Program-made: the position numbers and the translations under genes
Shown: one piece after another, positions 22,238 through 30,435 of the stretch
How positions within the stretch are numbered: position 1 is the first letter of the stretch
How the letters are laid out: each line of letters begins with the position of its first letter
Assembly: GCA_022826865.1 (NCBI GenBank)
Contig: JAJDUC010000114.1
Location: forward strand, 1-48,975
Length of the DNA stretch: 48,975 nt
Direction of reading: 5' to 3'
Source: Anaerolineae bacterium
Lineage (GTDB): Bacteria > Chloroflexota > Anaerolineae > Aggregatilineales > Phototrophicaceae
The notes under the pieces: generated by a model
Database searches by the model: none
Told to the model about the DNA's origin: nothing
The model's input: the letters and a program-made list of their open reading frames with translations, nothing else

Positions 22238-22270
22238 GACTTGTTCATAACTTGAAACCTTGAACAAGTC
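22238..22270 (+). terminator. Hairpin after small membrane protein 2
   Basis: The perfect 10-bp stem GACTTGTTCA/TGAACAAGTC (22238-22247, 22261-22270) has a 13-base loop and no U tract. It corresponds to the hairpin at 21858-21898 and lies between this gene and the convergent MFS gene. Confidence 0.5.
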
Positions 22271-22315
22271 TCACCTAAGCGCAATATCGGAGTCTTGAGT
22301 CTAGCTAGCTGCGCG

Positions 22316-23530
22316 TCATCTCGCCTCCAACCAACGATTTTCTTCCGTCCGCCGACGCCAAATCAACAGGGAGGCCAGGAGCAAGAGCAAACCCCAGAAA
22401 GCAAATACCGCGCCCCATCCGCTGGCGTCAACCAGGCCGCCAATTGAGAAACCGGCCATGCCGCCGAAAAACGTCGACATCATATTGACGCTCCCGGTGA
22501 TGGACGAGGCGCGGCCGGGCTGCGCCAGCAGCAGCGGCATGGAACTCACCACCAAGCCAAATGCGCCATTCAGCAGCATCAAGGCAATGGCGACGATGAG
22601 CAACATCAAAATGCCTTCAGTTACAGTGAGCAGCAGGAAAGCGATCCCGGCGAGCGACAGCATCTGCACGGAAGTGACGAATACCTGACTGCCGCGTACG
22701 ACGCGATATCGCGCCAAGAACAGGCCAATGATCGCGATGACCTGCGTCAAGGCGGCGACCGTGCCAACCAGGTTTTCGGCGACCAGGCTCGTATCGAGAA
22801 TATAAGTGGGCAGCCAGATCAGCGTGCCATTAAAAACGTAGCCGGACATAGCAGCCGCCAGCATGATGAAGGCGATACCGCGCGCTTCGCTGATGATCGT
22901 CCCAAGCTGAAGCCCGCTCGATTTTGTCTTGGGCGCGTCGATGCCCGCTTTCCACCAGAATGCCAGCGCCAAAAGCAGCGCCAAAGCCGGCAGCCAGAAG
23001 GCGATCCGCCAATCCCCAATTGCCGCCACCGCCCCGATCAGGGTCCAAGTGAAGGCCGTGCCGAAGACATAACTGAAGGGCATGACCGTCGACACGCGCT
23101 TGATTCGGCCGGGATGGAGGCGCTCCGCCAGGATGCGAAACATGGGCGACCAGCCGCCCGATTGCGCGATGCCATTAAGTCCCCACAAGAACAGCATCGC
23201 GATCAGCGATGTTTGAAAAGAGAAGACGAGGTTGATGATGGCGGTCGCCAGCAAGCCAAAGGCGACCATGCGAAAGGGGCTGACATGGCTGCCGATTTCG
23301 CCGCTGACAAAATGGCCGATGCCATAAATCCAGAAGAAGACCGTGCCCAGCGCGCCGACTTCAGCCCGGCTCGCGCCCAGGTCGAGCGCCAGCATCGGCA
23401 AGACCACGCTGATGTTGACCCGCCCCAGATAATACATGGCGTAGGTTATCCAAAGCGTGCCAACTATCAGATTCTGCGGTTCTCTCAGCGCATTTCGCAA
23501 GGCGGATACCCGTGCCGTCGCTGCGGCCAA
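22316..23530 (-). CDS. MFS transporter, OPA (organophosphate:phosphate antiporter)-like, copy 1
   Basis: This protein of about 404 residues has twelve predicted membrane helices. The N-terminal YAMYYLGRVNISVVLPML and GTVFFWIYGIGHFVSGEIGSHVSPF resemble GlpT/UhpT-group carriers, which exchange phosphorylated three- and six-carbon compounds for phosphate. It also shows LWGLNGIAQSGGWSPM near residue 120. The open frame starts at TTG 23530; no ATG lies close by. The next gene upstream is a clear paralogue with the same motifs, so the pair arose by tandem duplication. It is cotranscribed on the minus strand with that copy (65-base gap). The substrate is not known; exchange of organic phosphates is an inference. 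Confidence 0.85.
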   Translation of the reverse strand: MAAATARVSALRNALREPQNLIVGTLWITYAMYYLGRVNISVVLPMLALDLGASRAEVGALGTVFFWIYGIGHFVSGEIGSHVSPFRMVAFGLLATAIINLVFSFQTSLIAMLFLWGLNGIAQSGGWSPMFRILAERLHPGRIKRVSTVMPFSYVFGTAFTWTLIGAVAAIGDWRIAFWLPALALLLALAFWWKAGIDAPKTKSSGLQLGTIISEARGIAFIMLAAAMSGYVFNGTLIWLPTYILDTSLVAENLVGTVAALTQVIAIIGLFLARYRVVRGSQVFVTSVQMLSLAGIAFLLLTVTEGILMLLIVAIALMLLNGAFGLVVSSMPLLLAQPGRASSITGSVNMMSTFFGGMAGFSIGGLVDASGWGAVFAFWGLLLLLASLLIWRRRTEENRWLEAR

Positions 23531-23595
23531 TCCCTGGTCACTTCATGCAGCGGTCGTATTGGAACAAAGGGAGAAACTGATCGCGGCATCCGCGG

Positions 23596-24765
23596 TTAGC
23601 CGCTTTCCTCCGCCCGCTTCCACCAGATTACAAGCGCCGCCAGCAGCAGCGCCACGCCCCACATGCCAAAAACCGCGCCCCAATCGCTGATCTCCAGCAG
23701 CAGGCCGACGATGAAACCGGCCGTCCCGCCGACGAATGTCGCCATCATATTGACCGTCCCGGCCGTCGCCGAGGCGCGTCCCGGCGGCGCGAGCAGCAAT
23801 GTGATTGACGTGATCACCAGGTTAAAGGCGCCGTTCAGCATCATCAAGGCGAAGGCGACGAGCAGAACGGCCAGGATCCCGGCTGTCACGGTGGCCAGCA
23901 AGAATGCAAAGCCGGCAGCGCTGAGCATCAGCACGGCGGTCATGAAGACCTGATCGCTGCTGAGCACGCGATAATGCGCCAGGAGCAAACCCGGGATCGC
24001 GATGACCTGCAAGAACGCCGCCACCGTGCCCACCGCATTCTCGGCGACAAGGTTCGTATCGAGAATATATGTCGGCAGCCAGATGAGGGATCCATTACGC
24101 ACAAAACCGGACATGGCCGCGGCAAAGAGAACGAAGACGATTCCCCGCGTTTCAGCCAGGACGCGCGCGGGGCGAAAACCGCCCGATTTGGCCTTGGGCG
24201 AATCTATGCCCGCCCGCCACCAGAAGCCAAACAGCGCAAGAAGCAGCAACCCGGGCAGCCAAAAGCCGATGCGCCAGTCCCCGCCGGCCGTCACCGCGCC
24301 GATCAGCGTCCAGGTCAGCGCTGTGCCAATCACGTAGCCGAAGGGCATCAAAGTCGACGCGCGCTTGATCTGCTGCGAGTCCAGGCGTTCCGACAAGATG
24401 CGCACCATCGGCGACCACCCGCCTGATTGGGCGATGCCGTTAATCCCCCATAAGACCAGCATGAAGAGCAAGGACGTCTGGAAGGCGAAGACAAGATTCA
24501 CAAGCGCCGTGACGAGCAAACCGGCGCTGATGACTCGAAAGGGGCTGACGTGGCTGCCAACCTCGCCGCTTACGAACTGAAACAACCCGTAGAACCAAAA
24601 GAAGACCGTGCCCAGGGCGCCAACTTCGGCGAGGCCGACACCGAGGTCCTGCGCCAGAATAGGCAGGACGACGCTGACGTTGACCCGTCCCAAATAAAGC
24701 AAGCCATAAGTGCCGCAGAGCGTCGCCACAAGAAGATAGGGATGCTTGTTCAACAGAGTTTTCAC
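23596..24765 (-). CDS. MFS transporter, OPA-like, copy 2
   Basis: This 389-residue, twelve-helix carrier is paralogous to the gene just downstream. Shared runs include YLGRVNxSVVLP, GTVFFWxYG, VSGEVGSHVSPFR, NGIAQSGGWSPM, SLIWLPTYILDT and PGRAS. A GTG at 24765 (KTLLNKHPYLLV follows) is chosen as start because it places the first helix as in the paralogue. The frame is open to 24915, but that extension overlaps low-quality sequence next to a REP cluster. It is first in a two-gene minus-strand unit. The dehydrogenase and SDR genes on the other strand suggest a polyol or sugar-acid diet, but no direct link is shown. Confidence 0.82.
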   Translation of the reverse strand: MKTLLNKHPYLLVATLCGTYGLLYLGRVNVSVVLPILAQDLGVGLAEVGALGTVFFWFYGLFQFVSGEVGSHVSPFRVISAGLLVTALVNLVFAFQTSLLFMLVLWGINGIAQSGGWSPMVRILSERLDSQQIKRASTLMPFGYVIGTALTWTLIGAVTAGGDWRIGFWLPGLLLLALFGFWWRAGIDSPKAKSGGFRPARVLAETRGIVFVLFAAAMSGFVRNGSLIWLPTYILDTNLVAENAVGTVAAFLQVIAIPGLLLAHYRVLSSDQVFMTAVLMLSAAGFAFLLATVTAGILAVLLVAFALMMLNGAFNLVITSITLLLAPPGRASATAGTVNMMATFVGGTAGFIVGLLLEISDWGAVFGMWGVALLLAALVIWWKRAEESG

Positions 24766-24904
24766 AGCGGTCAATTCCGGTCGGCAAAGGTTCCAGGATT
24801 GTAACCAAACATGCGGACGCTCGGCGAGGACGCGGATGAAGGGACAGGAGTAAACGCAAGTAATTATTTGAAAAAATGCGCATCTTCTTTCGCGACATAC
24901 ATGC

Positions 24905-25020
24905 GGGCGAGCCAAGGCTCGCCCCTACGGCAAAAGAGGAGACTCGGTGTACGGGCGACCCGCTGAAACGCCCATTGATTTCCCGGTTGTTGGAAACGGG
25001 CGTCTCACGAGACGCCCTAC
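24905..25020. repeat. REP cluster in the MFS-dehydrogenase intergenic region
   Basis: The 373-base gap between the divergent genes holds three hairpins. They are GGGCGAGCC/GGCTCGCCC with CTAC (24905-24928), a decayed GGGCGACCCGCTGAAACGCCC (24953-24973), and GGGCGTCTC/GAGACGCCC with a shortened foot (24998-25020). The last two are a worn version of the doublet seen at 9496-9567. No other feature is visible in the gap apart from the ribosome site before 25139. Confidence 0.75.
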
Positions 25021-25138
25021 AATTCCTGCCAAATGGCGAGCTCGGGGCAACCCAGGGCCGCAGCCGGCTTTTGAATTTGACGGCGCAAACGCTACAATAT
25101 CGACTATAGGGACAGGCGCGAGCAATAAAGGACGGACC

Positions 25139-26239
25139 ATGCCCTACCAAACTCGGGAAGCCCTGCCCAAGACCATGCCCGCAATCGTCTGCCACGGGCC
25201 GGAAGATTACCGCATGGAGGAATGGCGTGTGCCGGAACCGGCCGCGGGCGAAGTCCTTATCCGCGTGCAATCGGTCGGCATCTGCGCCAGCGACCTCAAA
25301 TGCTACCAGGGCGCGGCGCTCTTTTGGGGGGACGATACCCGCGAAGGTTATTGCCAGGCGCCCGTCATCCCGGGTCACGAGTTCGTGGGCGAGGTTGTCG
25401 CACTGGGTGAGGGCGCGGGCGAGCAATACGGCCTGGAGTTGGGCGATATCGCCGTCTCCGAGCAAATCGTGCCCTGCTGGAACTGCCGCTTCTGCAAGCG
25501 CGGACAATACTGGATGTGCCAGGACAAACACGATGTCTACGGCTTCCGGCAGGCGACAATCGGCGCTATGGCCGAGTACATGCTATTCCCGGCCGGCGCG
25601 CTGAATTACAAGGTGCCGGAAGCCCTGCCCGCCCATCACGCCGCCTTCATCGAGCCGCTCGGCTGCTCCATTCACGCGGTCGAGCGCGGCGAAATCGAAC
25701 TGGATGATGTGGTTGTGATCGCTGGCTGTGGTCCCTTGGGGCTGGGCATGGTGGCGGCCGCCCGCCTAAAGAATCCACGCCTTCTGATCGCCATTGACCT
25801 GAACGACGAACGCCTGGAGATCGCCGAACTCTGCGGCGCGGATCTGAGCATGAACCCGCGCAAACTCGATGTCATCGACGAAGTGCTGAAGCTGACCGAG
25901 GGCTATGGCTGCGATGTTTACATCGAAGCCACCGGCTATCCCGCCGCCGTCTTGCAAGGCCTGCAAATGGTGCGCAAGCTGGGCACCTTCGTTGAATTCA
26001 GCGTCATGCGCGAGCCGGTCACGGCCGATTGGACGATCATCGGCGATACCAAAGAACTCAACATCCACGGCTCCCACCTCAGCCCTTACACCTACCCCAT
26101 CGCCATTGATATGCTCAGCAAAGGCTTGCTGCCCATGGACCGCATCATGACCCACCAACTGCCGCTCGCCAGCTTTCAGGCCGGCATGGACCTGGTCGCC
26201 GCCGGCACGGAATCGGTCAAGGTGACGCTGACGCCTTAG
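25139..26239 (+). CDS. Zinc-dependent medium-chain alcohol dehydrogenase, threitol/erythritol dehydrogenase-like
   Basis: This 366-residue MDR enzyme has catalytic zinc ligands C49 (GICASD) and H80-E81 (PGHEF). The structural zinc cysteines are C113, C116, C119 and C127, and the dinucleotide motif GCGPLGLG lies near residue 198. It oxidises a secondary alcohol with NAD(P). CYQGAALFWGD and the early MPYQTREALPKTM recall L-threitol/erythritol dehydrogenases (EltD); that is a recollection of the family, not a search. ATG 25139 has AAAGGA six bases upstream. It is followed by two SDR genes on the same strand (gaps of 119 and 45 bases), giving a set of polyol or ketose oxidoreductases. Confidence 0.85.
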   Translation: MPYQTREALPKTMPAIVCHGPEDYRMEEWRVPEPAAGEVLIRVQSVGICASDLKCYQGAALFWGDDTREGYCQAPVIPGHEFVGEVVALGEGAGEQYGLELGDIAVSEQIVPCWNCRFCKRGQYWMCQDKHDVYGFRQATIGAMAEYMLFPAGALNYKVPEALPAHHAAFIEPLGCSIHAVERGEIELDDVVVIAGCGPLGLGMVAAARLKNPRLLIAIDLNDERLEIAELCGADLSMNPRKLDVIDEVLKLTEGYGCDVYIEATGYPAAVLQGLQMVRKLGTFVEFSVMREPVTADWTIIGDTKELNIHGSHLSPYTYPIAIDMLSKGLLPMDRIMTHQLPLASFQAGMDLVAAGTESVKVTLTP

Positions 26240-26358
26240 CCGCTGGAGACGGCCAGCAAAGGCAGCCCGGGCGGTCCGCAAGCGATTCGCGCGAACAAGA
26301 ATCTTTAGGAAATCGACTAACGCAGGGTCAGCCGCCGGAGCAAACGAGGAGAAATCTT

Positions 26359-27090
26359 ATGTCCCATTCACTCAATGGCAAAGTCGCCATCATCACCGGC
26401 GCCAGCTCGGGCATCGGCGCGGCGACCGCGCGCGCCCTGGCGCAAGAAGGCTGCAAGCTCGCGCTTGCGGCGCGCTCCGCGGACAAGCTGGAAGCGCTCG
26501 CGGCCGCATTGGGCGGCGAATGCCTGGTCCTGCAAGCCGATTTGACGGAAGCGACCGACATCGACAGTATGATACAGCGCAGCTTCGATCACTTCGGCCG
26601 AATCGACATCATGCTGGCCAATGCCGGCGTCTATATCCCGGGGCAATTCGCCGAGGGCGATATCGACGCCTACGCCCGAATGTTGCGACTTAATGTCGAC
26701 GCCGTGATGCGCTGCGCCCATGCCGTCATCCCGATCATGAGCGCCCAAGGCGGCGGCGACATCCTCGTCACCAGTTCAATATCGGGACATGTCGATGTCG
26801 CCGGGGAGCCGGTATACAGCGCCAGCAAACACGCCGTGCAAACCTTCGCGCATACCTTGCGGCGGCAAGTGGCGGAGCGCGGCATTCGTGTGATGTCCCT
26901 GGCGCCTGGCCCGGTGGCGAATCCGATGCAATGGCTGCATGAACCGGAGGAAATCCGACAGGCGGTGGAAGTCGCCGGCTCGCACCTGGCTTCTGAAGAT
27001 TGCGCTGACGCCATCCTTTTCATGCTGACGCGTCCGCCGCACGTCACCATCCGCGATTTGGTCTTGCTGCCGCAGATCAACCGGATTTGA
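26359..27090 (+). CDS. Short-chain dehydrogenase/reductase, copy 1
   Basis: This 243-residue classical SDR has the cofactor motif TGASSGIG (13-20), NAG (88-90), catalytic Ser139/140, Tyr153 and Lys157 (YSASK). Arg39 after LAA favours NADP(H). GAGGAG lies before ATG 26359. It is one of three paralogues here that share the distinctive ends RPPHVTIRDLV and RPRRVTIRNLV. Together with the alcohol dehydrogenase it could interconvert ketoses and polyols. Substrate not assigned. Confidence 0.88.
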   Translation: MSHSLNGKVAIITGASSGIGAATARALAQEGCKLALAARSADKLEALAAALGGECLVLQADLTEATDIDSMIQRSFDHFGRIDIMLANAGVYIPGQFAEGDIDAYARMLRLNVDAVMRCAHAVIPIMSAQGGGDILVTSSISGHVDVAGEPVYSASKHAVQTFAHTLRRQVAERGIRVMSLAPGPVANPMQWLHEPEEIRQAVEVAGSHLASEDCADAILFMLTRPPHVTIRDLVLLPQINRI

Positions 27091-27135
27091 TATGCGCTCA
27101 GCGGGATTCACCAAGAAAAGGGTCAGGGAAAGAAC

Positions 27136-27870
27136 ATGAGCGAGGCGCTTGCAGGTAAAGTGGTCATCATCACGGGCGCAAGCTCCGGCATTGGCGAAGC
27201 CTGCGCCCGGCGGCTGGCGGCGGAGGGCTGCAAGCTCACGCTGGCGGCCCGCTCCCTCGACAAGCTGGAAGCGCTCGCCGCCGAATTGCCCGGCGAGTGC
27301 CTGGTCATCGGCGCCGACATGACTGAGCCGGACGATATCCGCAATATGGTCGAGCGCAGCCGCGAACGCTTCGGCCGTATCGATGTCATGTGCGCCAACG
27401 CCGGCATCTACATCCCCGGCGATTTTGCCGATGGCGATCCGGAGGCCTACACGCGCCTGCTCGCCATCAATATCGATGCCGTGCTGCGCTGCGCCCATGC
27501 CGTCATTCCCACGATGAAGGCCCAAGGTTCGGGCGATATCATCGTGACCAGCTCGATCTCGGGTTTTATCGATGTGCTTTGGGAGCCGATTTATAGCGCC
27601 AGCAAACACGCGGCGCAGACCTTTGTGCATACGGTGCGGCCGCAGCTGGTCGGCTCCGGCATCCGCCTGATGTCCCTGGCGCCGGGACAAGTGGCGAATC
27701 CGCTCTGGGGTTTCCACGACCCCGCGGATATTGCGCGCGTTTCCAGCGGCGACCGTACCCACTTGACATCGGAAGATTGCGCCGAAGCGCTGGTCTTCAT
27801 GCTCGAGCAACCGCGGCGCGTCACCATTCGCGATCTTGTCATCCTGCCGCAGAATCAGGTCAATATCTGA
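27136..27870 (+). CDS. Short-chain dehydrogenase/reductase, copy 2
   Basis: This 244-residue classical SDR has TGASSGIG, NAG, the Ser of VTSSISGF and the YSASK active site all present. It starts at ATG 27136 after AGGGAAA. It resembles copy 1 along its whole length and copy 3 at 29556. The N-terminus MSEALAGKVVIITG is close to the remnant MTHPLAGK found just after its stop. Cotranscription with copy 1 is likely (45-base gap). Three similar enzymes in a row suggest specialisation on related sugars or a stepwise oxidation and reduction. Confidence 0.88.
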   Translation: MSEALAGKVVIITGASSGIGEACARRLAAEGCKLTLAARSLDKLEALAAELPGECLVIGADMTEPDDIRNMVERSRERFGRIDVMCANAGIYIPGDFADGDPEAYTRLLAINIDAVLRCAHAVIPTMKAQGSGDIIVTSSISGFIDVLWEPIYSASKHAAQTFVHTVRPQLVGSGIRLMSLAPGQVANPLWGFHDPADIARVSSGDRTHLTSEDCAEALVFMLEQPRRVTIRDLVILPQNQVNI

Positions 27871-27884
27871 GGGAGCGCATGCCC

Positions 27885-27908
27885 ATGACCCATCCGCTTG
27901 CAGGCAAA
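27885..27908 (+). pseudogene. Eight-codon 5' remnant of a further SDR gene at the island boundary
   Basis: Fifteen bases after the stop of SDR copy 2, with GGGAG upstream, an ATG begins MTHPLAGK, matching the first eight residues of the SDR paralogues. The homology stops abruptly at GGCAAA (27903-27908). Beyond it lies AT-rich sequence that starts like the left terminal repeat of the MITE at 9431 and leads into the restriction-modification genes. It marks the left edge of the inserted segment. Confidence 0.5.
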
Positions 27909-27967
27909 TCGCATCACATCTTAATTTAAGTCGGTAAGAAATTGGATATGCGCGAAAACTCTGGGCG

Positions 27968-28543
27968 TCAAGACGGGTATTTCTTTCCTTCAAGAGGCAT
28001 AACCGAGTCGGCAACTTGGAATTGACGCGTTCGTAACTCTGTCAGCAAATTATCATACGCTGAACTTGACGCGAGAATGCAACCATTCACTCCCACAATG
28101 TCACCAGATGCGATCTTGCGTTGCACATTTGGCGCCTCGTTCTCTTCAAGCGCAATCAACCAAGTCTCAGCATTTCTATACACTTGCCATAATGCCCAAC
28201 CTTCCAAGACCGACTGCTTATATCGTTCTCTAAGAGAGGTTTTCATTGTCAAAACGACTGGACTATTTTGATCGTACAGAACTACATCAAAGTCCGCGTT
28301 GGGGACTCGATCAAATCGAGCCTGATAGTAGAATGGAGTAATGTCTTCTCTCGCCAATGTTTCACAAATCAAGTACTCGAAGATTCTTCCGTTTGTACTC
28401 GACGTAGTTTCACCTGTTGACAGGTACTCTGCGTATGCATTGGAAACGAACTTGTGTGGAGTTGTGTAACTTATAGAGTCCAGCAATTCGCGATAGATGA
28501 TCGCTGACTTTCCTGTGGTGAGTGCGTGAATTTTGCTTTGCAT
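27968..28543 (-). CDS. Putative type II restriction endonuclease (PD-(D/E)XK-like)
   Basis: This 191-residue cytoplasmic protein shows a possible PD-(D/E)XK core. D86 lies in NADFDVVLY, and K101 in LTMKTSLRERYKQ follows about 12 residues later. KTSLRER is a run I associate with small type II endonucleases. The first acidic residue of the ExK triad is not obvious (T99-M-K101), so activity is uncertain. The start at ATG 28543 has GAGGA upstream and lies 73 bases inside the 3' end of the methyltransferase gene, so the two are coupled. It would cut DNA at the site protected by that methylase. Base composition is clearly lower in GC than the flanks, a sign of transfer. Confidence 0.65.
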   Translation of the reverse strand: MQSKIHALTTGKSAIIYRELLDSISYTTPHKFVSNAYAEYLSTGETTSSTNGRIFEYLICETLAREDITPFYYQARFDRVPNADFDVVLYDQNSPVVLTMKTSLRERYKQSVLEGWALWQVYRNAETWLIALEENEAPNVQRKIASGDIVGVNGCILASSSAYDNLLTELRTRQFQVADSVMPLEGKKYPS

Positions 28544-29361
28544 TCGTCCTCGATTCGATTAAGCATCAAGTCGCAGTAATGAGATTCAAGCTCAATCCCT
28601 ATAGCTTTGCGAAAACCGTTAACTGCTGCGACAAGCGTAGTTCCACTTCCAGCAAACGGGTCCAGCACCGTGTCGCCCATAAATGAAAACAGCTTTATGC
28701 AACGTCTTGGAAGTTCAATCGGAAACGGCGCTTCATGTCCGATTCTTTTGGCGCTTTCTCCGGGGAATTCCCAATTACCGAGTACCCACTCCTTAAACTC
28801 ATCGCGACCTATATCTGACTTTCCCTGATTCTTGCGTTTCCACGCACCCTTATAGAGAACAATAACTACCTCGACTGGTGCAATAACGTGCGGGGCGCTA
28901 GCGGACATCCAGCTACCCCACGCAGTCCTTCGGCTAATGTTGCCTTCATTCCATATAATTGTTGCGTGATATTGCCAGCCCACTTCGAGTGCAAGACGTG
29001 TGACATCAGCTGCAATCGGACGTTTTCCGTTCTTGTTTTTGTCCAAGGCCACGTTCACGCAGAGGCGCCCGGTATCTCTGGTCCAATACAGACAGTTTGC
29101 CAGCCATGTCCGCGTAAAGCGCAGGTACTCTTCATAGTCGATAGAGTCACTCGTAGTGTGGCCGTCGTAGGCTTTTCCAACATTGTATGGCGGTGACGTT
29201 ACTGTAAGGTCTATTATTCCATTGTCCAGTATGTCCCGATGAGTCGCGTCGCCTTGAATGAGCCGATGTGACGGGTCAGAGTCGCCTATCGGCATGAACA
29301 GCATTACACGTTGTGAACCAACCTGGATTTCTTGCAGTTTTGCTCCTTCAAAATCTCTCAT
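28471..29361 (-). CDS. DNA methyltransferase of a type II restriction-modification system (SPPY type)
   Basis: This 296-residue protein has motif IV TSPPYN (55-60) before motif I LDPFAGSGTT (near 235), the beta-class order of amino-methyltransferases. SPPY is most common in N4-cytosine enzymes but also occurs in adenine enzymes, so the base is not settled. AdoMet is the methyl donor. It is first in a two-gene minus-strand unit with the endonuclease, the order that lets protection precede cutting. AT-rich sequence (29362-29555) separates it from the divergent SDR. The unit interrupts an SDR array and has foreign composition. Confidence 0.88.
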   Translation of the reverse strand: MRDFEGAKLQEIQVGSQRVMLFMPIGDSDPSHRLIQGDATHRDILDNGIIDLTVTSPPYNVGKAYDGHTTSDSIDYEEYLRFTRTWLANCLYWTRDTGRLCVNVALDKNKNGKRPIAADVTRLALEVGWQYHATIIWNEGNISRRTAWGSWMSASAPHVIAPVEVVIVLYKGAWKRKNQGKSDIGRDEFKEWVLGNWEFPGESAKRIGHEAPFPIELPRRCIKLFSFMGDTVLDPFAGSGTTLVAAVNGFRKAIGIELESHYCDLMLNRIEDECKAKFTHSPQESQRSSIANCWTL

Positions 29362-29555
29362 ACACTCAACTCCTTATACCATAGCGCCATGCGACCCAAT
29401 CATTGCATTGGTTCACTAGAGCACTAAAACATATGCCTTGTCCAACTTCTTTGCCGTCAGCCAAGTCCTAGCTATTATTGCACAATCTCTATAACTATAG
29501 TTTAATCCAACCGTACTTACAAAACTACCTTGTTGACCAATTTGCGCAATTAGCA

Positions 29556-30287
29556 ATGGCACAAGATCTCAATGGCAAAGTTGTGATCATCACCGGCGCC
29601 AGTTCCGGCATCGGCGCCGCCGCCGCGCGCATGCTCGCCGAACGGGGCTGCAAGCTCTGCCTGGCGGCGCGCTCAGTCGAGAAGATGGAGTCGATCGCTG
29701 CCGCGGCTGCCAGCGAAGCGCTTGTCATACGCGCCGATATGACCCAGCCGGCCGACATTCAGAACATGGTCGATCGCACGCTGGAGCGGTTCGGCCGGAT
29801 TGATGTGATGTTTGCGAACGCCGGCATATTCATTCATGGCGAATTCAGCGAAAACGACATCAATGATATATCCGATATGCTGCGGATTAATGTGGAAGCG
29901 GTGATGCGCTGCGCCCAGGCCGTCATCCCGGCGATGAAGGCGCAAGGCGCGGGCGATATCATCGTCACCAGTTCCGTCGCCGGCCACGAGAAATTGCACC
30001 GCGGCCCCGCCTATGGCGCGAGCAAACACGCGGTTGAGACATTTGTCAACGCCTTGCGGCGCCAAGTGTCGGAAGACGGGATCCGAGTGATGTCCCTGGC
30101 GCCGGCGCGCGTGGCCAATGAGCTGTGGAACCTGACCGATGCCGACGAGATCGAGAAGGTGTCGGTGGGCGATCAGCATTACCTGAAGGTGGAAGATGTG
30201 GTCGAGGCGGCGATATTTATGTTGACGCGGCCGCGGCGCGTCACGATTCGCAACCTGGTGATCATCGCGAAGCAGCAGGATGTTTGA
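29556..30287 (+). CDS. Short-chain dehydrogenase/reductase, copy 3
   Basis: This 243-residue classical SDR (MAQDLNGKVVIITG) has TGASSGIG, NAG, the Ser of VTSSVAGH and YGASKHA as active site. It is paralogous to the genes at 26359 and 27136. An open frame reaches 29478, but the family start is ATG 29556; no good ribosome site is visible. Composition shifts from AT-rich to GC-rich almost exactly at GGCAAA (29574-29579), the point matching the end of the remnant at 27908. The gene may have kept its own start or gained one from the inserted island. Confidence 0.85.
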   Translation: MAQDLNGKVVIITGASSGIGAAAARMLAERGCKLCLAARSVEKMESIAAAAASEALVIRADMTQPADIQNMVDRTLERFGRIDVMFANAGIFIHGEFSENDINDISDMLRINVEAVMRCAQAVIPAMKAQGAGDIIVTSSVAGHEKLHRGPAYGASKHAVETFVNALRRQVSEDGIRVMSLAPARVANELWNLTDADEIEKVSVGDQHYLKVEDVVEAAIFMLTRPRRVTIRNLVIIAKQQDV

Positions 30288-30435
30288 TCTTTTGCTGCTG
30301 CACTCCGGCAAGCGACGCCGGATCCATGATAAGTCGAGCATCAGGCATCCGGTTATCGGCCGCGATCAACACGCGCAGTTGTTCGACTGACTACCTGGCT
30401 TCTAATACGCGGATAATTGTTTGGAAAACAATGTT

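Noticed and set aside
26776..28014. 412-codon minus-strand frame across two SDR genes
   Set aside because: Both SDRs on the plus strand have complete active sites and ribosome sites; the opposite frame is a composition artefact.
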